From assembly GCA_964017145.1 (NCBI GenBank), contig OZ024851.1:2232001-2296000 (forward strand): DNA of 64,000 nucleotides. The letters run 5' to 3'. Below are positions 25,841-37,505 of this stretch, one piece after another. Each line of letters starts with the position of its first letter. Position 1 is the stretch's first letter. The position numbers were made by a program, and so were the translations under genes. Under the pieces are notes generated by a model that had not been told where the DNA came from, ran no database searches, and worked only from the letters and a program-made list of their open reading frames with translations. This stretch comes from Agrocybe praecox (taxonomy: Eukaryota; Basidiomycota; Agaricomycetes; Agaricales; Agrocybaceae).

Positions 25841-27430
25841 TTAGAAATCGAACGCATCACTCTTCCAAGTCTTCAGATTTGCTTTCTCTTTTTTATTCCG
25901 TTCTTCCAACCCCTGTCCAGCGCTTTCAACAGCATCGGCGCCCTTGTTCAGCCCGTCTCTAGCATCATGAATCGCCTTGCCGGTCTTCTGCTTAATAGCA
26001 TCGAGCAATCCCGTAGTCTCGTCACTGTCCTCGTGGTCAACCCCATAAGTACCTGCTTTACCAGGGAATAGCTGGGCTCCCCCTCCAACGGTGATCACTG
26101 TCTCTTCTTCGTCCACCTCGATGGGGGGAGCTTGATACTCGGAATCAATTCCGTCACTGAGAGGTTTACAGGCTCGATAGTGCTGGTGGTTGGGTTGAAA
26201 TACATCGCAGGAATTCCAGTAGGTTGTACATCATCTGCGATCGTCGTAGTAGTGACGTCCTTGTAGATGAACCCCTTCGAAGTAGTCTCGACGTTCGATA
26301 TTGTCTGCACATCTCTATCATCATCATCGACCGACGAACGCCCAAAGATAGTAGGACCGACTTTCAGCATTGCACCCCACCAATTGCGCAAAACTTGCGA
26401 CAGACCTTCCTCGCCTGGTGTCTCAATGCTCTTCGTTTCCGCTCTCCTTGCTGCATCTCGCGACATTTTCCCAAGTACAACAACAAGATCCTGCATCGTC
26501 TCCAAAATCTTCTTCTCCATCGCCTGCTTCACCACCCTCGCAACGACCGGACCAGCAAGAGGTTGGACAAACAGCTTGTTGAGGATCCAATGCCGACTTT
26601 TGTCAAAGCGGAAGTGTAAACCACGCATTTCGACGTCCACTCCGACAACGCTGAAAAGCGGCTGCGGTGGATGCTCACGCTCAGAGTCGATATTTCCGAG
26701 CCCCGTATTCTGACGATGAAGTGCAGTCTGCACATCTAGGTTCGCAGGTGCCTCCGCGTCCGGTTCAACGACCACCGAGCGCTGCTTACAATCGTGCTGC
26801 TCCTCTCCCTCCGCATTTTCATCCTCTCCCGCTTACTGACCACGCTGCTGAGAAGATGCAACACTCTCATTTCCCATTTCAATCTCCACATCAACCACAA
26901 ACCCCTCGTGCGATTTCCCCATCTCCAAATCGACACTGGCAATTCCCTCATCTTCATAGCCCAAATACCCACCTTTATACTTGAACTAATACCCGATACC
27001 TTCCACACGTGCACTCACACCGTCCAAGTGGATCTTAACGCGCGAGGTAGTCTGTACGCTCGGTCCCGACGATGAAGATGAAGATGTGGCCGCCGCCGCC
27101 GCCGACGACCCCAGCGCCCTCCAATTGGACGATCTAATCCGCCATATCGTTACGCAACTCCGTCCACTGCCTGACCACAACTTCATCAGGCACCGAACTC
27201 TTAGCCACAAGTTCCGAGCCAGGATATTGCATGCGTTCACTCGTCGTCCGGCGTTCCGAGCCCTTAGCAAGACCCTGTACGAATATCGCCTGTAGTGCAC
27301 CTTCCACATTCGCAGTCTTGAACTCGATAGATGGGACGGGGATTGCACCAATCGGCAGTATCCTCAACAACCGCGGGATAGCCCACACGACCGTTTTTGA
27401 CAACCGTGGTGATGTCACTGCCGTTATCAT
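25841..27430 (-). pseudogene. H1: broken HAM1-like (DUF4449-type) gene, middle and 3' parts
   Basis: The translation in several frames matches fungal HAM1-like proteins (N- and C-terminal HAM1 domains, predicted BPI-like lipid-binding fold): IPVPSIEFKTANVEGALQA, LDGVSARVEG, VDVEMRGLHFRFDKSRHW and PVVARVVKQAMEKKI. The C-terminus ends KTWKSDAFDF with a stop at 25841. A one-base shift near 26145 separates the SVTE segment from the DEEETV segment, and other shifts lie near 26780-27130. The N-terminal part is missing; near 27400 the homology to the more complete copy H4 stops. Relative to H4 and H5, H1 lacks about 25 bp near 26693, including a stop codon they share. It lies tail-to-tail with N1. 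Confidence 0.82.
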
Positions 27431-27609
27431 GATTCAAAGCCTTCTGCTCGACGTCCTCAGCGACTTGCTCGTCTTCTATAGCTGCACGCTGGAGGTGGGC
27501 GGCAGTATGCGCGACCAAATCATGCAGAATAGAGAGGATGTCTGAAGACGGAAAACGGAAAAGGAGAGACAGGTCTCGAATATAGTGCGGAACGCAGAGA
27601 ATAGTGCGA

Positions 27610-27825
27610 TAGACATTGCGCTCTCGCCACTCAGTCTGTTTACGCGTGGTCGTGCTCAGCTTGCACCGAAACAAGTCAAGCATCTCGAACGACACAAGGG
27701 TCGTATTCCCATTCCAAATGGTGGTTCGGCCAAGGGGACCACGCTGGCCTATGGCGACTGGGGGATTAGAATCATTGAGAATGGAGCGCGTCTGACGGTC
27801 AAGCAGCTTACTACTGCTCAGGAAG
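27610..27825 (+). pseudogene. 5' fragment of mitochondrial ribosomal protein L16 gene
   Basis: The plus strand reads LFTRGRAQLAPKQVKHLERH, then KGRIPIPNGG, KGTTLAYGDWGIRI and ARLTVKQLTTAQE. This is the N-terminal half of bacterial-type L16 (uL16m), a large-subunit protein of the mitochondrial ribosome. Homology ends abruptly at about 27825 (..CAGGAAG), where the sequence jumps to GGACAAAAGATGG. In the second copy the gene continues. The fragment cannot encode a working protein. The minus-strand frame over the same bases is a shadow. Confidence 0.85.
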
Positions 27826-28149
27826 GGACAAAAGATGGATCAGGAGGTGGAGGGAGAAGAGTTGGCTGGGCTATTTTGGAAATCATCTTGCTTTTTCGCC
27901 TCTCGACGTGGGTCGTCGATGTCATTGTCTCTCGGGATAAAATGCCAGGTATTTAATCGCTCTGAATGCATTGCGGATGAGATGGATGGAGCTGGTACTA
28001 GGTGCATTCGGATATGAAAGGACGGATGAATGCGAATGTTGGAGTGCGTAGAGTTGAATATAGGAGATGGATGGATGACCTGCGTCGACTGGGAGTGAAT
28101 GAAAGGCTGAGATGGACGGAAGGTTGAGACGAATTCGGTTAGGGCGGCG

Positions 28150-28731
28150 GCGCTGGGAGTGAATTGGCTCTACTCTGGTTGGATAGTGCAGGCCCGGACG
28201 CTGGCCAGCTTCGTTTCTTTCAGGCCTCGTCTTTATTTTATTTTCTCCTTTCTTATGTTCTGCTCTTGATGCACTACCTTGATTTTCACGAGCACTTCTG
28301 TGCTTGTAATGGACTAAAAATCCCTAGATGGTCCAATTCGCAATTGATTCATGTCCCTTGAATGGGCTCTACATTGCACAATATTTGCTTCTATGCGTGA
28401 ATTTCCGGCATCCTCGGAAGCCTCGAACCTTCTCGAGACTCATTGGAGCTTAATCGAAGGTTTCAGAGGATCTTTTATACAATGAAAAATATATATCGGA
28501 CGTCTTATAGGAAAAATGCAATGTTTTTCTAACCATGCATGCCAATATGGCCCATCCGGTGTCTAATTGTAAGTCAGGCGCATGGGGTCTATGGCTGTGT
28601 CGTGGGTTTATATAAAGGAGCCCTAGGAGATCTCGAGACGCCTCCTTCCCTCTCTCCTCCCTGATCATTCTGCTTTGGAGGTTGCCTCTAACTTCTAGAA
28701 AACTTCTTCCGCTCCCATTGGACCAGTAGCA
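28150..28731 (+). repeat. Repeated 5' flank of NLR copy N2
   Basis: Begins with the TTGGCTCTACTCTGGTTGGA...TTTCTTTCAGGCCTCGTC block, which is also present before N3-N6 but not N1. It continues into the promoter block shared by all six copies. Confidence 0.85.
28607..28618 (+). promoter_or_regulatory. TATA box of N2
   Basis: TTTATATAAAGG, about 115 bp before the ATG at 28732, in the context shared by all six copies. Confidence 0.75.
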
Positions 28732-31301
28732 ATGTCTGGAAATGCTCATCAACATCAGCACACAATGTTTGGGGGAGATGTGATTGTATTTGGGGGAAAT
28801 TTCGTCAATGTAAACGGAGGCAATGGACGGAAGGGTGCGTCACTACAAGATTTTCAAGAATCGGCTTTACCCTGATACATTCTTATGAAGCATCACTTGA
28901 CATCCTGACGGATGCGGTCGCACATACCGCGTTCCACGACTCTGCAGCACGTTTTGATCCTCCAAAATGTCACCCTAATACACGCGTTGCGGTGCTCGAC
29001 AAGATCATGAGCTGGGTGCAGCGCTGTGACTCCGAAACTAGGGACAAGTTTGTGATGTGGCTTACGGGGGCCGCAGGTGCAGGCAAATCAGCCATCGCAC
29101 AGAGCTTTATTGAACTGTGCCTTCTGAAGGGCCTCGTTATTGCGAGCTTTTTCTTTGGAAAAACAGATGGCAGTCGAAATCACGCAGGCGCACTCGTTGC
29201 AACACTCGCCTACCAGATCTGGCGCATGTTCCCGGCGGTACAGCACGAAATCATCTCTGTCATTGACGCCGATCCCCTCATTTTCACAAGAAATTTGCGG
29301 CACCAATTTACTCAGCTAATCGCACAACCTCTAGATCGCATCAGCAGTGCGCGTACTTCATGGCCACCTGGATTATATCGTGTCATTGTGATCGACGGTC
29401 TGGATGAATGCCTCAACGAGCAAACACAACAGGATATTATACAAATCATATCCAATGCCGTACGACATTTCAAACTACCCATACTATTTTTCATCGCCAG
29501 CCGACCGGAACATAATATCAATGTCGCCTTTACCCCAGAAGGAATGATGGGACTCTTTACACGACTATATCTAGACGACACTTACAAGCCTGATGAAGAC
29601 ATCTTTGAATTCCTTAAAAACAGCTTTGAGGAAATTAGGATGACGCATCCCTTCAAAAATCTGATCCCAGAGGTGTGGCCCAGTCCAGTATCATTGAAAT
29701 CCCTTGTCGAAAAAGCATCCGGACAGTTTATCTTTGCGGCAACAGTCATCAGATATGTAAAATCCATTCGGCATCTACCTCATCTCCGGCTTGACACTTT
29801 AATGAACCTTCGACCAGCTCAGGGTGACTTGCCGTTTGCACAATTGGATGAGATGTATCGAACTATTCTCTCCACTACCGAAGATGTCGATCAAGTTCTG
29901 TATGCTCTCAGTATTTACTCACTTGGCGTACCAGATGGGCGATATGTGGCCCACTTTGATATATGCGGGTATTTGGGGATTCTGCCGGAGGAGCTCGAGT
30001 TGTTATTTTGTGATCTTGGATCAATTGTTTCAGTCCGGGAGATCGGGAGTCGACAGCGAAAGCTTCAGATTCTACATGCTTCACTTCACGACTTCTTACT
30101 GGATCCAGCGCGGTCTAAGCAGTATTTCGTTGACATCGAGATTTATAGGACACGACATGTGGCAAATATTCTTCATTATATCAAACCCTCTAATCTGCAT
30201 GTGTGGGGAAATGGTGAGTGATTTAGGATTAATGATTCAATTTCCCACATTAGACAACATTCCAGCAGGAGGCAGAACTCCTCCATTTATGGTCGTCAGT
30301 AGATTCATTTGGAACAATTTCCAACTCTGTAGAAGCTCGATAGAGCTAATCAACGCGGCAGAGTCTCTCTCTCCTGAAATAATTTTTCAATATTTGGCAA
30401 CCAGCTGGGATCGTGGACTACAATTCTTTGTGTTGCATAATCTTTTGCCACTTTTTACCCACATGGTATTTGTATTTTCTTCATGGCCTGTTTTAATTCA
30501 CAGTCTTCTAATTGACGCTTTCAGGTACCCCAGGATTCAAGATGGGCACCAATAAAGCGACAGCACGAGGATGACCTTGATAAGCATTTCTGCGCGAGCA
30601 TACCTACTTATTTTAACAGTGTCACCCTCCTTCCAGTTCTATGTATTGCGGTACATTTAGGGACGAACTTATTCCTTCCAGGTCGCATGAACGTAGAAGG
30701 AACTGTCTTTCGCTTTTATGATTCGAGAATACCTGAGGGGATTTTCTCAATGGATCCCCTTCATCTCACGCTGATGATGCGCGACGGTGGAAATTTGGAC
30801 CAATTTTGGTTGCGTCTTGTAAGGTTTATACAAAATCCAGCTAGACCGGGGAAATATACTTTAGGCGGTGATGAATATGCAAAGGTCGCTTTATACTTTT
30901 TCGAGGAAATCGAACGGCTGGCCTACTCCGAGATAGATTTAAAATCACGCTTTGACGAAGGATTTTTAACCCGTCGTCTCGCCTTCCACCACGATGTCTG
31001 GATATTAGGAGTCGACAATAGCGATTACCTTGGCAATCTCAAATTTACGGACATGTTTTTGTTTCTAGGTTATGCCAAGTTCTTCCTTTCCCTCTCTGCA
31101 CGGTCGGATGGTTTACTTCAACATTGTCTTCAACATTGTCATGGGAAAAAATCCTCGACCAACAAGCTCATGAAACACTTTCCAAGCCGCACCGACCTCT
31201 TAAAACGGGAAATGAAGGCATACATAGAGCGAATCAGAGGCAGGCCTACAGTGAAATCACCCAAAAATTACCCAAAAAATCAATTGGAGGGAAATTTATA
31301 G
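28732..31301 (+). CDS. NLR copy N2: NACHT protein lacking the membrane-anchor tail
   Basis: Exons 28732-28834, 28891-30213, 30269-30465 and 30525-31301 are open throughout (103, 1323, 197 and 777 nt; 799 aa). N-terminal exon: FGGDVIVFGGNFVNVNGG. Walker A GAAGAGKSAIAQ, Walker B VIVIDGLDEC and FIASRPE are intact, so the NTPase core should be active. The C-terminal domain is complete to AYIERIRGRPTVKSPK. The frame then shifts in an A-rich run and stops at 31299-31301. Downstream the old tail is still readable in pieces (EIDPTQALELL), but after GAGTCGGGAGAAGGC (about 31507-31521) the sequence switches to unrelated DNA, so the hydrophobic end is physically absent. It may act as a soluble version or be in early decay. 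Confidence 0.85.
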
Positions 31302-32680
31302 CACGATCCTTGGTTGAAATAGATCCTACTCAAGCCTTGGAACTCTTACTTGACTCGTCAAAAGATGTTCAAACACACACGAACCAAAACTACTAACCGC
31401 CGAATTCACTGATCACCTTCCACATCACACAACCGTCCAATCACGCGAGACAATCCCAGGGCAAGATCCCGGTTCGGCAGAGTTATCGCAGACAGAACAA
31501 GGCGAGTCGGGAGAAGGCATGGCAGACCTGAGTTTCAACTACATACGCCGATTTAATGATGCCGTTTGTGGCGGAGTTAGTGTGTAATCGGAGCTTTAAA
31601 CGTTATGCGGTAAATTTGCTATGTACATCACTTGTTTGAACCAGTACTGCAGTGCTGACCAACGGGACGGAGGAAATAGTAATTCATGGAAGATGATGGA
31701 GTTGGTGGATGCTCGGTAGGATTCCAACTCGAACTGATAGATAAGGTGCGGAGAGGGAGGAGAGTCTGTGGGGCTACTGGGATGCTTTCGCTGGATAGTT
31801 GATGCGTTTGTTGCTGAGGATAGGAGAGACTGGAGCGCATCGCGGCCTTGGATGGAGTTCCCGCAGAGACAATTCTGGGGCTTGGCGCACGGTGCATCAA
31901 ACGGATGGATGCGAGTGTTGGAATTAGTCGGATGAGAGATGGGAGAGGCATCAATGGGTTGCAATGGGTTTGATGGACGGGGAAACTGAAGCGCTGAAGA
32001 GTCACCAGTCGAAATGAGAAGAGTTCGATAATCCGGAATATATTGCAGCATCGGATTGGATTTGTGGGATTTGTGGGATGTAAATACGAAAGGATGGATG
32101 GAATTATTTAAAGGAGAAATTGAACTGACATCTTTGAATTAAGCAATAAAGGTTAACGTTGACCGGGACCTCGTAGGGATGGCGGTAAACTTGTATTTGT
32201 TATAATTTTCGATGTAAAATGCCCTCACTTCTTTTATAAGTCGTTTCTGACGACGAAGTCTGCAGATTAAATTTTTTTACGGAAAGTGTCTACTTTTTTT
32301 ACTCTTTAAGCGCGCAACTTGATTCAGACCGATAATAGATGTTCCCCTCCCTAGCATGTAGGCGCTGTCATACACGAGAGAATCCTGGCAGTGACTGCAT
32401 GTGTTCGCTTTGGATTCTTTTTCAGCTTTTGAATTCGCAAAGTATTCAGCACATCCACAAATATGATCATGAATAGTATTGGAGGAATCTGATAGTAGTA
32501 CATGTGAAATGACGCCATCCTACGCGGACACAAGATTCTATAAGAAGAAAATAAAATAGAAATATTAAGATATGAAAGGACATAAAAAACATCATAAAAT
32601 CTGCCCGATCCTTCGTTGTTGTCACGAAAAGATGAATCCGAAGATGAAAAAGAAAACCAATGATCAAATCAGAATTCGAA
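31302..32680. other. N2 tail remnant and repeated intergenic blocks
   Basis: 31302-31520 is decayed N2 tail. About 31525-32050 matches 51050-51640 behind N4 (GAGTTTCAACT..., GTACTGCAG..GTGCTGACCAACGG, GTAATTCATGGAAGATGAT). Parts of block T follow at 31965-32110 and 32400-32545. Between them, 32110-32400 looks specific to this interval. No gene. Confidence 0.55.
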
Positions 32681-32689
32681 CGGATCACT

Positions 32690-33545
32690 CTTCCAAGTCT
32701 TCGAATTCGGCTGTTCTTCTTTATTCCGACCTTTGTCCAGCACTTTCAACAGCATCGACGCCCTTGTTCAGCCCATCATGAATCGCCTTTGGATCCAGTC
32801 TTCTGCTTAACAGCATCGAACAATCCCATAGTCTCGTCACTGTCCTCGTGGTCAATTCCATAAGCACCTGCTTTACCAGGGAATAGCTGTGCTCCCCTTC
32901 CAACAGCGATCACTGTCTCTTCTTCGTCCACCTCAATGGGGGGAGCGTGATACTCGCAATCGATAGCTGTCACTGAAAGGTTTACAGGCTCCATAGTGCT
33001 TTTGGTTGGGTTGAAATACATCGCAGTAGGTTGCACATCATCTGCGATCGTCGTAGTAGTGACGTTTTTGTTGATGAACCCCTTCGAAGTAGTCTCGACG
33101 TTCGATTTTGTCTGCACACTTCTATAATCATAATCGATTGACGAACGCTCAAAGATGATAGGGCCGACATTCAGCATTGCACCCCGCCAATCGCGCAAAA
33201 CTTGCGAGAGACCTTCCTCACCTGGTGTCTCACTTCTCTTCGTTTCTGCCCTCCTTGCTGCATCTCCCGACATCTCCCCTAGACCAACAGCAAGATCCTG
33301 CATCATCTGCAAAATCTTCTTCTCCATCGCCTGCTTCACCACCCTCGCAACGACTGGACCAGCTTGTTGAGGATCCAATGCCGACTTTTATCAAAGCGGA
33401 AGTGTAAACCACGCATTTCGACGTCCACTCCGACAACGTTGAAAAGCGTCTGCGGTGGATGCTCACGCTCGGCGTTGATATGGTCATTAGCCACCTTCAG
33501 AGATTGTCCGAGCCCCGTACCAGTGTTTAGACAAATCATGCCTCG
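32690..33545 (-). pseudogene. H2a: C-terminal part of a broken HAM1-like gene
   Basis: Reads VDVEMRGLHFRFDKSRHW, PVVARVVKQAMEKKI, ARRAETKR, FERSSIDYDYRS, PAMYFNP-like and VDEEETVIAVGRGAQLFPG. This copy keeps GGA where H4 and H5 have the shared TGA near the same place (VGRGAQLF). Deletions bring an early stop at about 32776 (..KQKTGSKGDS), and the KTWKSD end is out of frame. Upstream, beyond about 33545, homology is lost; the middle part of the same gene type is found 2.6 kb away at 36160-36450 (H2b). Confidence 0.78.
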
Positions 33546-36150
33546 TTTGGCGGCACACAGACGTTGAACGTGCTTGGATCAATCTATATATCAAGTCGCA
33601 GTGGCTATATGCATAACTGGCAAACCGTACTCGGGCGAGTGGGTCTCGCGGGCATAAGGAACGACTCCTGACGTCCTTTCGCCAGTGGAAAACGACCAGT
33701 GGCTTTGGATGGAGAAAAGGCAAATAGATATGCTCTTTCAACATGTCCAGGATGCTACTTCAAGAACCTGGATGTCGATGGGGTCTATGCTTGTTTGCTG
33801 GTCTTGCGGAATGCGAGGTCAGGCGGGCATCCCAGCAACGCTGGGCTGCTTACAGAATTGGAGGGAAGACGAGACGTTTACTCGCACAACGTCTCGTGAC
33901 TCAGAGTGCGTGAACTAGCACGAATTGCAAGGGGCGTGATACTCAATACTCAGTGAGGAGTGGAGCGTGGGGTGCAGGGTCAAAATGTGAGGTTGGGGCC
34001 GGTAGGAAGAAGAGGAGATCGATCGAGGGAGGCAGGATTGGAGTATGAAGGAATCAGTGCACTAAAACTCTACCTTTGAAGAACAAAATGGAGGGTTGTA
34101 TCCTTTCAATCTCTTCTTGGTTCCAGATTTGCTCGCTTGCGTAAACGGTTCTGGCGGATATGTTCATCCTCATAATGGTACATAATATCCGTTTGAGTAC
34201 GTATATGCGCTGAACGTTTTTATTCAAGGTTACTTAGCACGAACAAATGAGAGGAACGGAAGCAAAGTTCAAAATTGATGCGTAACTCTCATTTATTTTT
34301 CTTTTCACCGCCACACTTCAGGCCACCGGTCCTAATTTATCCTTTTGACATATCTATATCTACGACCTGTACCCCTTCGATAGATACGGAGTAGCCTATG
34401 CTCGACATAAATGTCGAATTCTGCATGCTGTAGAAGTTTGGGAAGGAGTTGGGAATTAATATTTTGCTTTTCGACGAGTGGGAGTTCCTATTTTGTTCCC
34501 GTCGCTGCAGACTTAAATAAAGCTCTATGACCTTAATCATGTCTAACAGGCTCGAATCGACGTCAGTTTATTGTGGCGCACATCGCCACTTTTGCTGCTA
34601 GGTCAAACATCCAAGGATATAATCGAAGGTTCCCCAGTGCATTGGCCGCCAGATCGAAGCCCCTCGTTGGAATACTCAAAGCGCACTTGGGACACGACAA
34701 ATCGATTCAGTTTCTTGTAGACACAACAAGAACCAGCGAGACGTTATAATGGCCGATAATGGTCGATACACATTAGAGAGCCAGGAACGCGTTTATAACA
34801 AATGGTTTGATTCGACGCCATTTTACCGTTACATTGCTAATAGTAATCAGGTCAAAATCCATCGTTGAGAAGCCGAAAGGTTATGCATGAGCCAGCTTGA
34901 TAGTATATGAGAATATGGACTCTGGATGTAGGACGGCGGAGCCTTGAAAGAGGGCGGAGTGGGGACGAAGTGAAGGTGAGTGTTCGCTTTGGTATAGGCT
35001 GGTTGGATTGACATGGCCTGATGGACTATGGTAAACCGAAGGATATGTGGGCGATCCTTACATCCGTATATCCTGCGCATCAGAAAAAATCTCCAGGCTG
35101 GACAAGGAATAGGGTATAGTGTAGGCGACCAGGAATGTGTGTTGCCCTCACTAGTCAATGTTGGTCTGGTTACGAAGCGCTGTATCCTTTATCCAGCCTA
35201 ACGGACATTGTTTACTTTGTGAGATTCGGACAATCGCTAAATATACATAGACGTCAATGACTATATCTTGAAATAGCGTGATTATAACGTGGATGACTGC
35301 AAATGGAGAACGAGAGACGTTTAACATTCCGAGAACAAGCGCCAAATTGATCAAGTTGACACTTGCATACACCATTCATAGCAAACCTAAACCACGAGAA
35401 ATTGATGCGCTTGTGCGATATATTCTTGAACCAGAGGAGCCGATATACATTATAGAGCCAGGAACGCGTTTTTAACAGAATGTCTCGACAAAGCTCGAGC
35501 GATGATACGGACATAGATCATAGGGAGTTGAGGATTGGACGAAAATCAGCTAAAACTATATCGCGTTGGTCAAGGTACTGAGAAAAATGGAAATTAATCC
35601 GAGTGCAGATGATCTTGTAAAAAAAAAGTCAGGTTGTATACAGAGCTTGATGAGTCGGGTTGAGGAGAGCTGAGAAACCGATATCAGTGATAGCGAGTCC
35701 GATAGGTCGGTGAAGGGTATGAAACCAGATCTCAGATTATTTGAGCCAAGGACAGACAGTGAGTTTTCGAGAGCATATAGTAGGACCAGAGGGCAGAAGT
35801 GGTGCTGGACGTGAAGAAGAAAAATGATTGCCTTGCCGGCGCGACGCGACGCGTAACGGAAGAAACCAAATAAAGTCGCGTGACCGTTCGGCGTTGAAAC
35901 GATCTATTCCGGGGTTATTTCGTCTTTCCGTGTTCGTTCTAAATTTCTCCACTCACACTTGCACTTTTCTTCTTTATTTCAAAGAAACTGTATCGGTTGG
36001 ATGATGCCAGGATAGCCGCCTTTTTGAGTATCAACACATAATGCATAATGGCTGGCACAGAATCAGCCGAGTTGTTGCTTGCAATATCTCGCCGTCCTAT
36101 AAACTACAGCTGCTGGCGAGTCATGTCTGTACAAGCGCCCCCCAAGCGGA
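33546..36150. other. Insert-like stretch specific to the N2-N3 interval, no gene seen
   Basis: About 2.6 kb that splits the HAM1-like remnant and has no counterpart in the other intervals. Frames are short on both strands. A plus-strand reading near 33545-33720 has coding-like composition but is cut by stops. It includes a pair of 40-nt direct repeats listed below. It may be a decayed mobile element, but I see no transposase or reverse transcriptase motif. Confidence 0.45.
34765..35482. repeat. Two 40-nt direct repeats about 680 bp apart
   Basis: GATACACATTAGAGAGCCAG plus the next 20 nt (34765-34804) recurs at 35442-35482 with few changes; the shared core is GAGCCAGGAACGCGTTT. The interval between them has no recognised gene. 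They could be ends of a small non-autonomous element or a local duplication. Confidence 0.55.
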
Positions 36151-36159
36151 CGATCATCA

Positions 36160-36450
36160 TCTGCGATCTCGATATGCAAATCCATCCACTGCCTGACCAC
36201 AACTTCATCAGGCACCAAACTCGTAGCCACGGGGTCCGAGCTGGAATGTTGCATATGCTCACTCGTCCGGCGTTCCGAGCCCTTAGCAAGGCCCTGTACG
36301 AATATCGCCTGTAGTGCGCCTTCCACATCCGCAGTCCTGAACTCGACAAATAGGATGGAGATGGCGCCAATTGGCAGCATCTTCAACAACCACGGGATAG
36401 CCCACGCGACCGTTTTTGTCAACCGCGGTGATGTGACTGCCATTATCATC
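36160..36450 (-). pseudogene. H2b: middle fragment of a HAM1-like gene
   Basis: Reads WAIPWLLKMLPIGAI, FRTADVEGALQAIFVQGLAK, GSERRTSEHMQHS and VPDEVVVRQWMDLHIEIAD. These correspond to the part of H4 just after its N-terminal helical region. It is joined upstream to the same non-HAM1 sequence as H1 (next to the L16 copy), so H1 and H2b share the breakpoint and come from one duplicated unit. Confidence 0.75.
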
Positions 36451-36629
36451 ATTCAAAGTCTTCTGCCCCAGGTCCTCAGCGACTTGCTCGACTTCTATAG
36501 CTGCACGCTGGACATCGGCGGCAGTACGCACGACCAAGTTACTTAGAATAGAGAGGATGTCTGGAGACGGAAAACGGAAGAGGAGACACAGGTCTCGAAT
36601 ATAGTACGGAACGCAGAGAATAGTGCGAT

Positions 36630-37399
36630 AGACACTGCGCTCTCGCCACTCAGTCTGTTTACGCGTGGTCGTGCTTAGCTTGCACCGAAACAAGTCAAAC
36701 ATCTTAAACGACACAAGGGTCGTATTCCCATTCCAATTGGTGGTTCGACCAAGGGGACCACGCTGGCCTATGGCAACTGGGGGATTAGAATCATCGAGAA
36801 TGAAGCGCATCTGACGGCCAAGCAGCTTACTACTACTCAGGAAGTCATTCTGAAGAAGCTAAAGGTGTTGAAAGGCAGTAAGGTCTATCTTAGGGTCTTT
36901 CCGGATATTCCGGTCTGCTTCAAGGTGCATCGTTATTTTCTTGTTATAATGGGTAATGGGCTAAAGTGAACTATCAAGGGTAATGAAACCCGTATGGGTA
37001 AAGGAAAGGGTACCTTTGAGTACTGGGCCACTCGGTGAGTTTCTTTGATTCTCTTGATGGTATCTTTTGTTGACTCTGACGAAATTGATTCAGTGTACTA
37101 GTCGGTCGCGATCTTTGAAATTGGTGGAACTCCTATTCGCGAAGAACTAGCCCGTGATGGTGCGTCTTGAGGTTCATCCACAGCGCGTCTTATTAATTCG
37201 CAACTGGAAACAGTGCTACGCCTCGCAGCTGCTAAGCTCCCGACCAAAATGGAATTCATCAATCGTTCCACACCTCCAAGGCTCGGAAACTTGCTTATTA
37301 CACCACCAAAACCTGTCAATAAAGCCGCTTCCAAGGTGGACCCATCGACAATTTCTGCCGATGTCATGGCTACACTCAACGCTGTGCCCTCTCCATAAA
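36630..37399 (+). pseudogene. Mitochondrial ribosomal protein L16 gene copy, near full length but broken
   Basis: Reads LFTRGRA-stop-LAPKQVKHLKRHKGR, TKGTTLAYGNWGIRI, VYLRVFPDIPVCFK, GNETRMGKGKGTFEYWATR, FEIGGTPIREELARD and LPTKMEFINRSTPPRLG. These are the L16/uL16m signatures in order. Three introns can be placed (about 36924-36978, 37032-37093 and 37155-37213). Defects: a TAG at 36676-36678 where the N1-side copy has CAG, and a frameshift near 37110 (VGR then FEIGG in another frame). An intact parent gene would be expected elsewhere in the genome. Confidence 0.85.
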
Positions 37400-37505
37400 T
37401 ATTTTCGCGTTGTTGTAAACCGTTATCATCCAGACCACTGACCTAATACACATTAATTTCTCACCAAACTGGTTGATTGTCTCGGTCCGCTGGTATTCTA
37501 GATCA

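Noticed and set aside
27264..27695. Minus-strand 143-codon frame, also seen at 36283-36810
   Set aside because: The plus strand of the same bases reads as mitochondrial L16 with strong family motifs, so most of the minus frame is a shadow that recurs because the DNA is duplicated.
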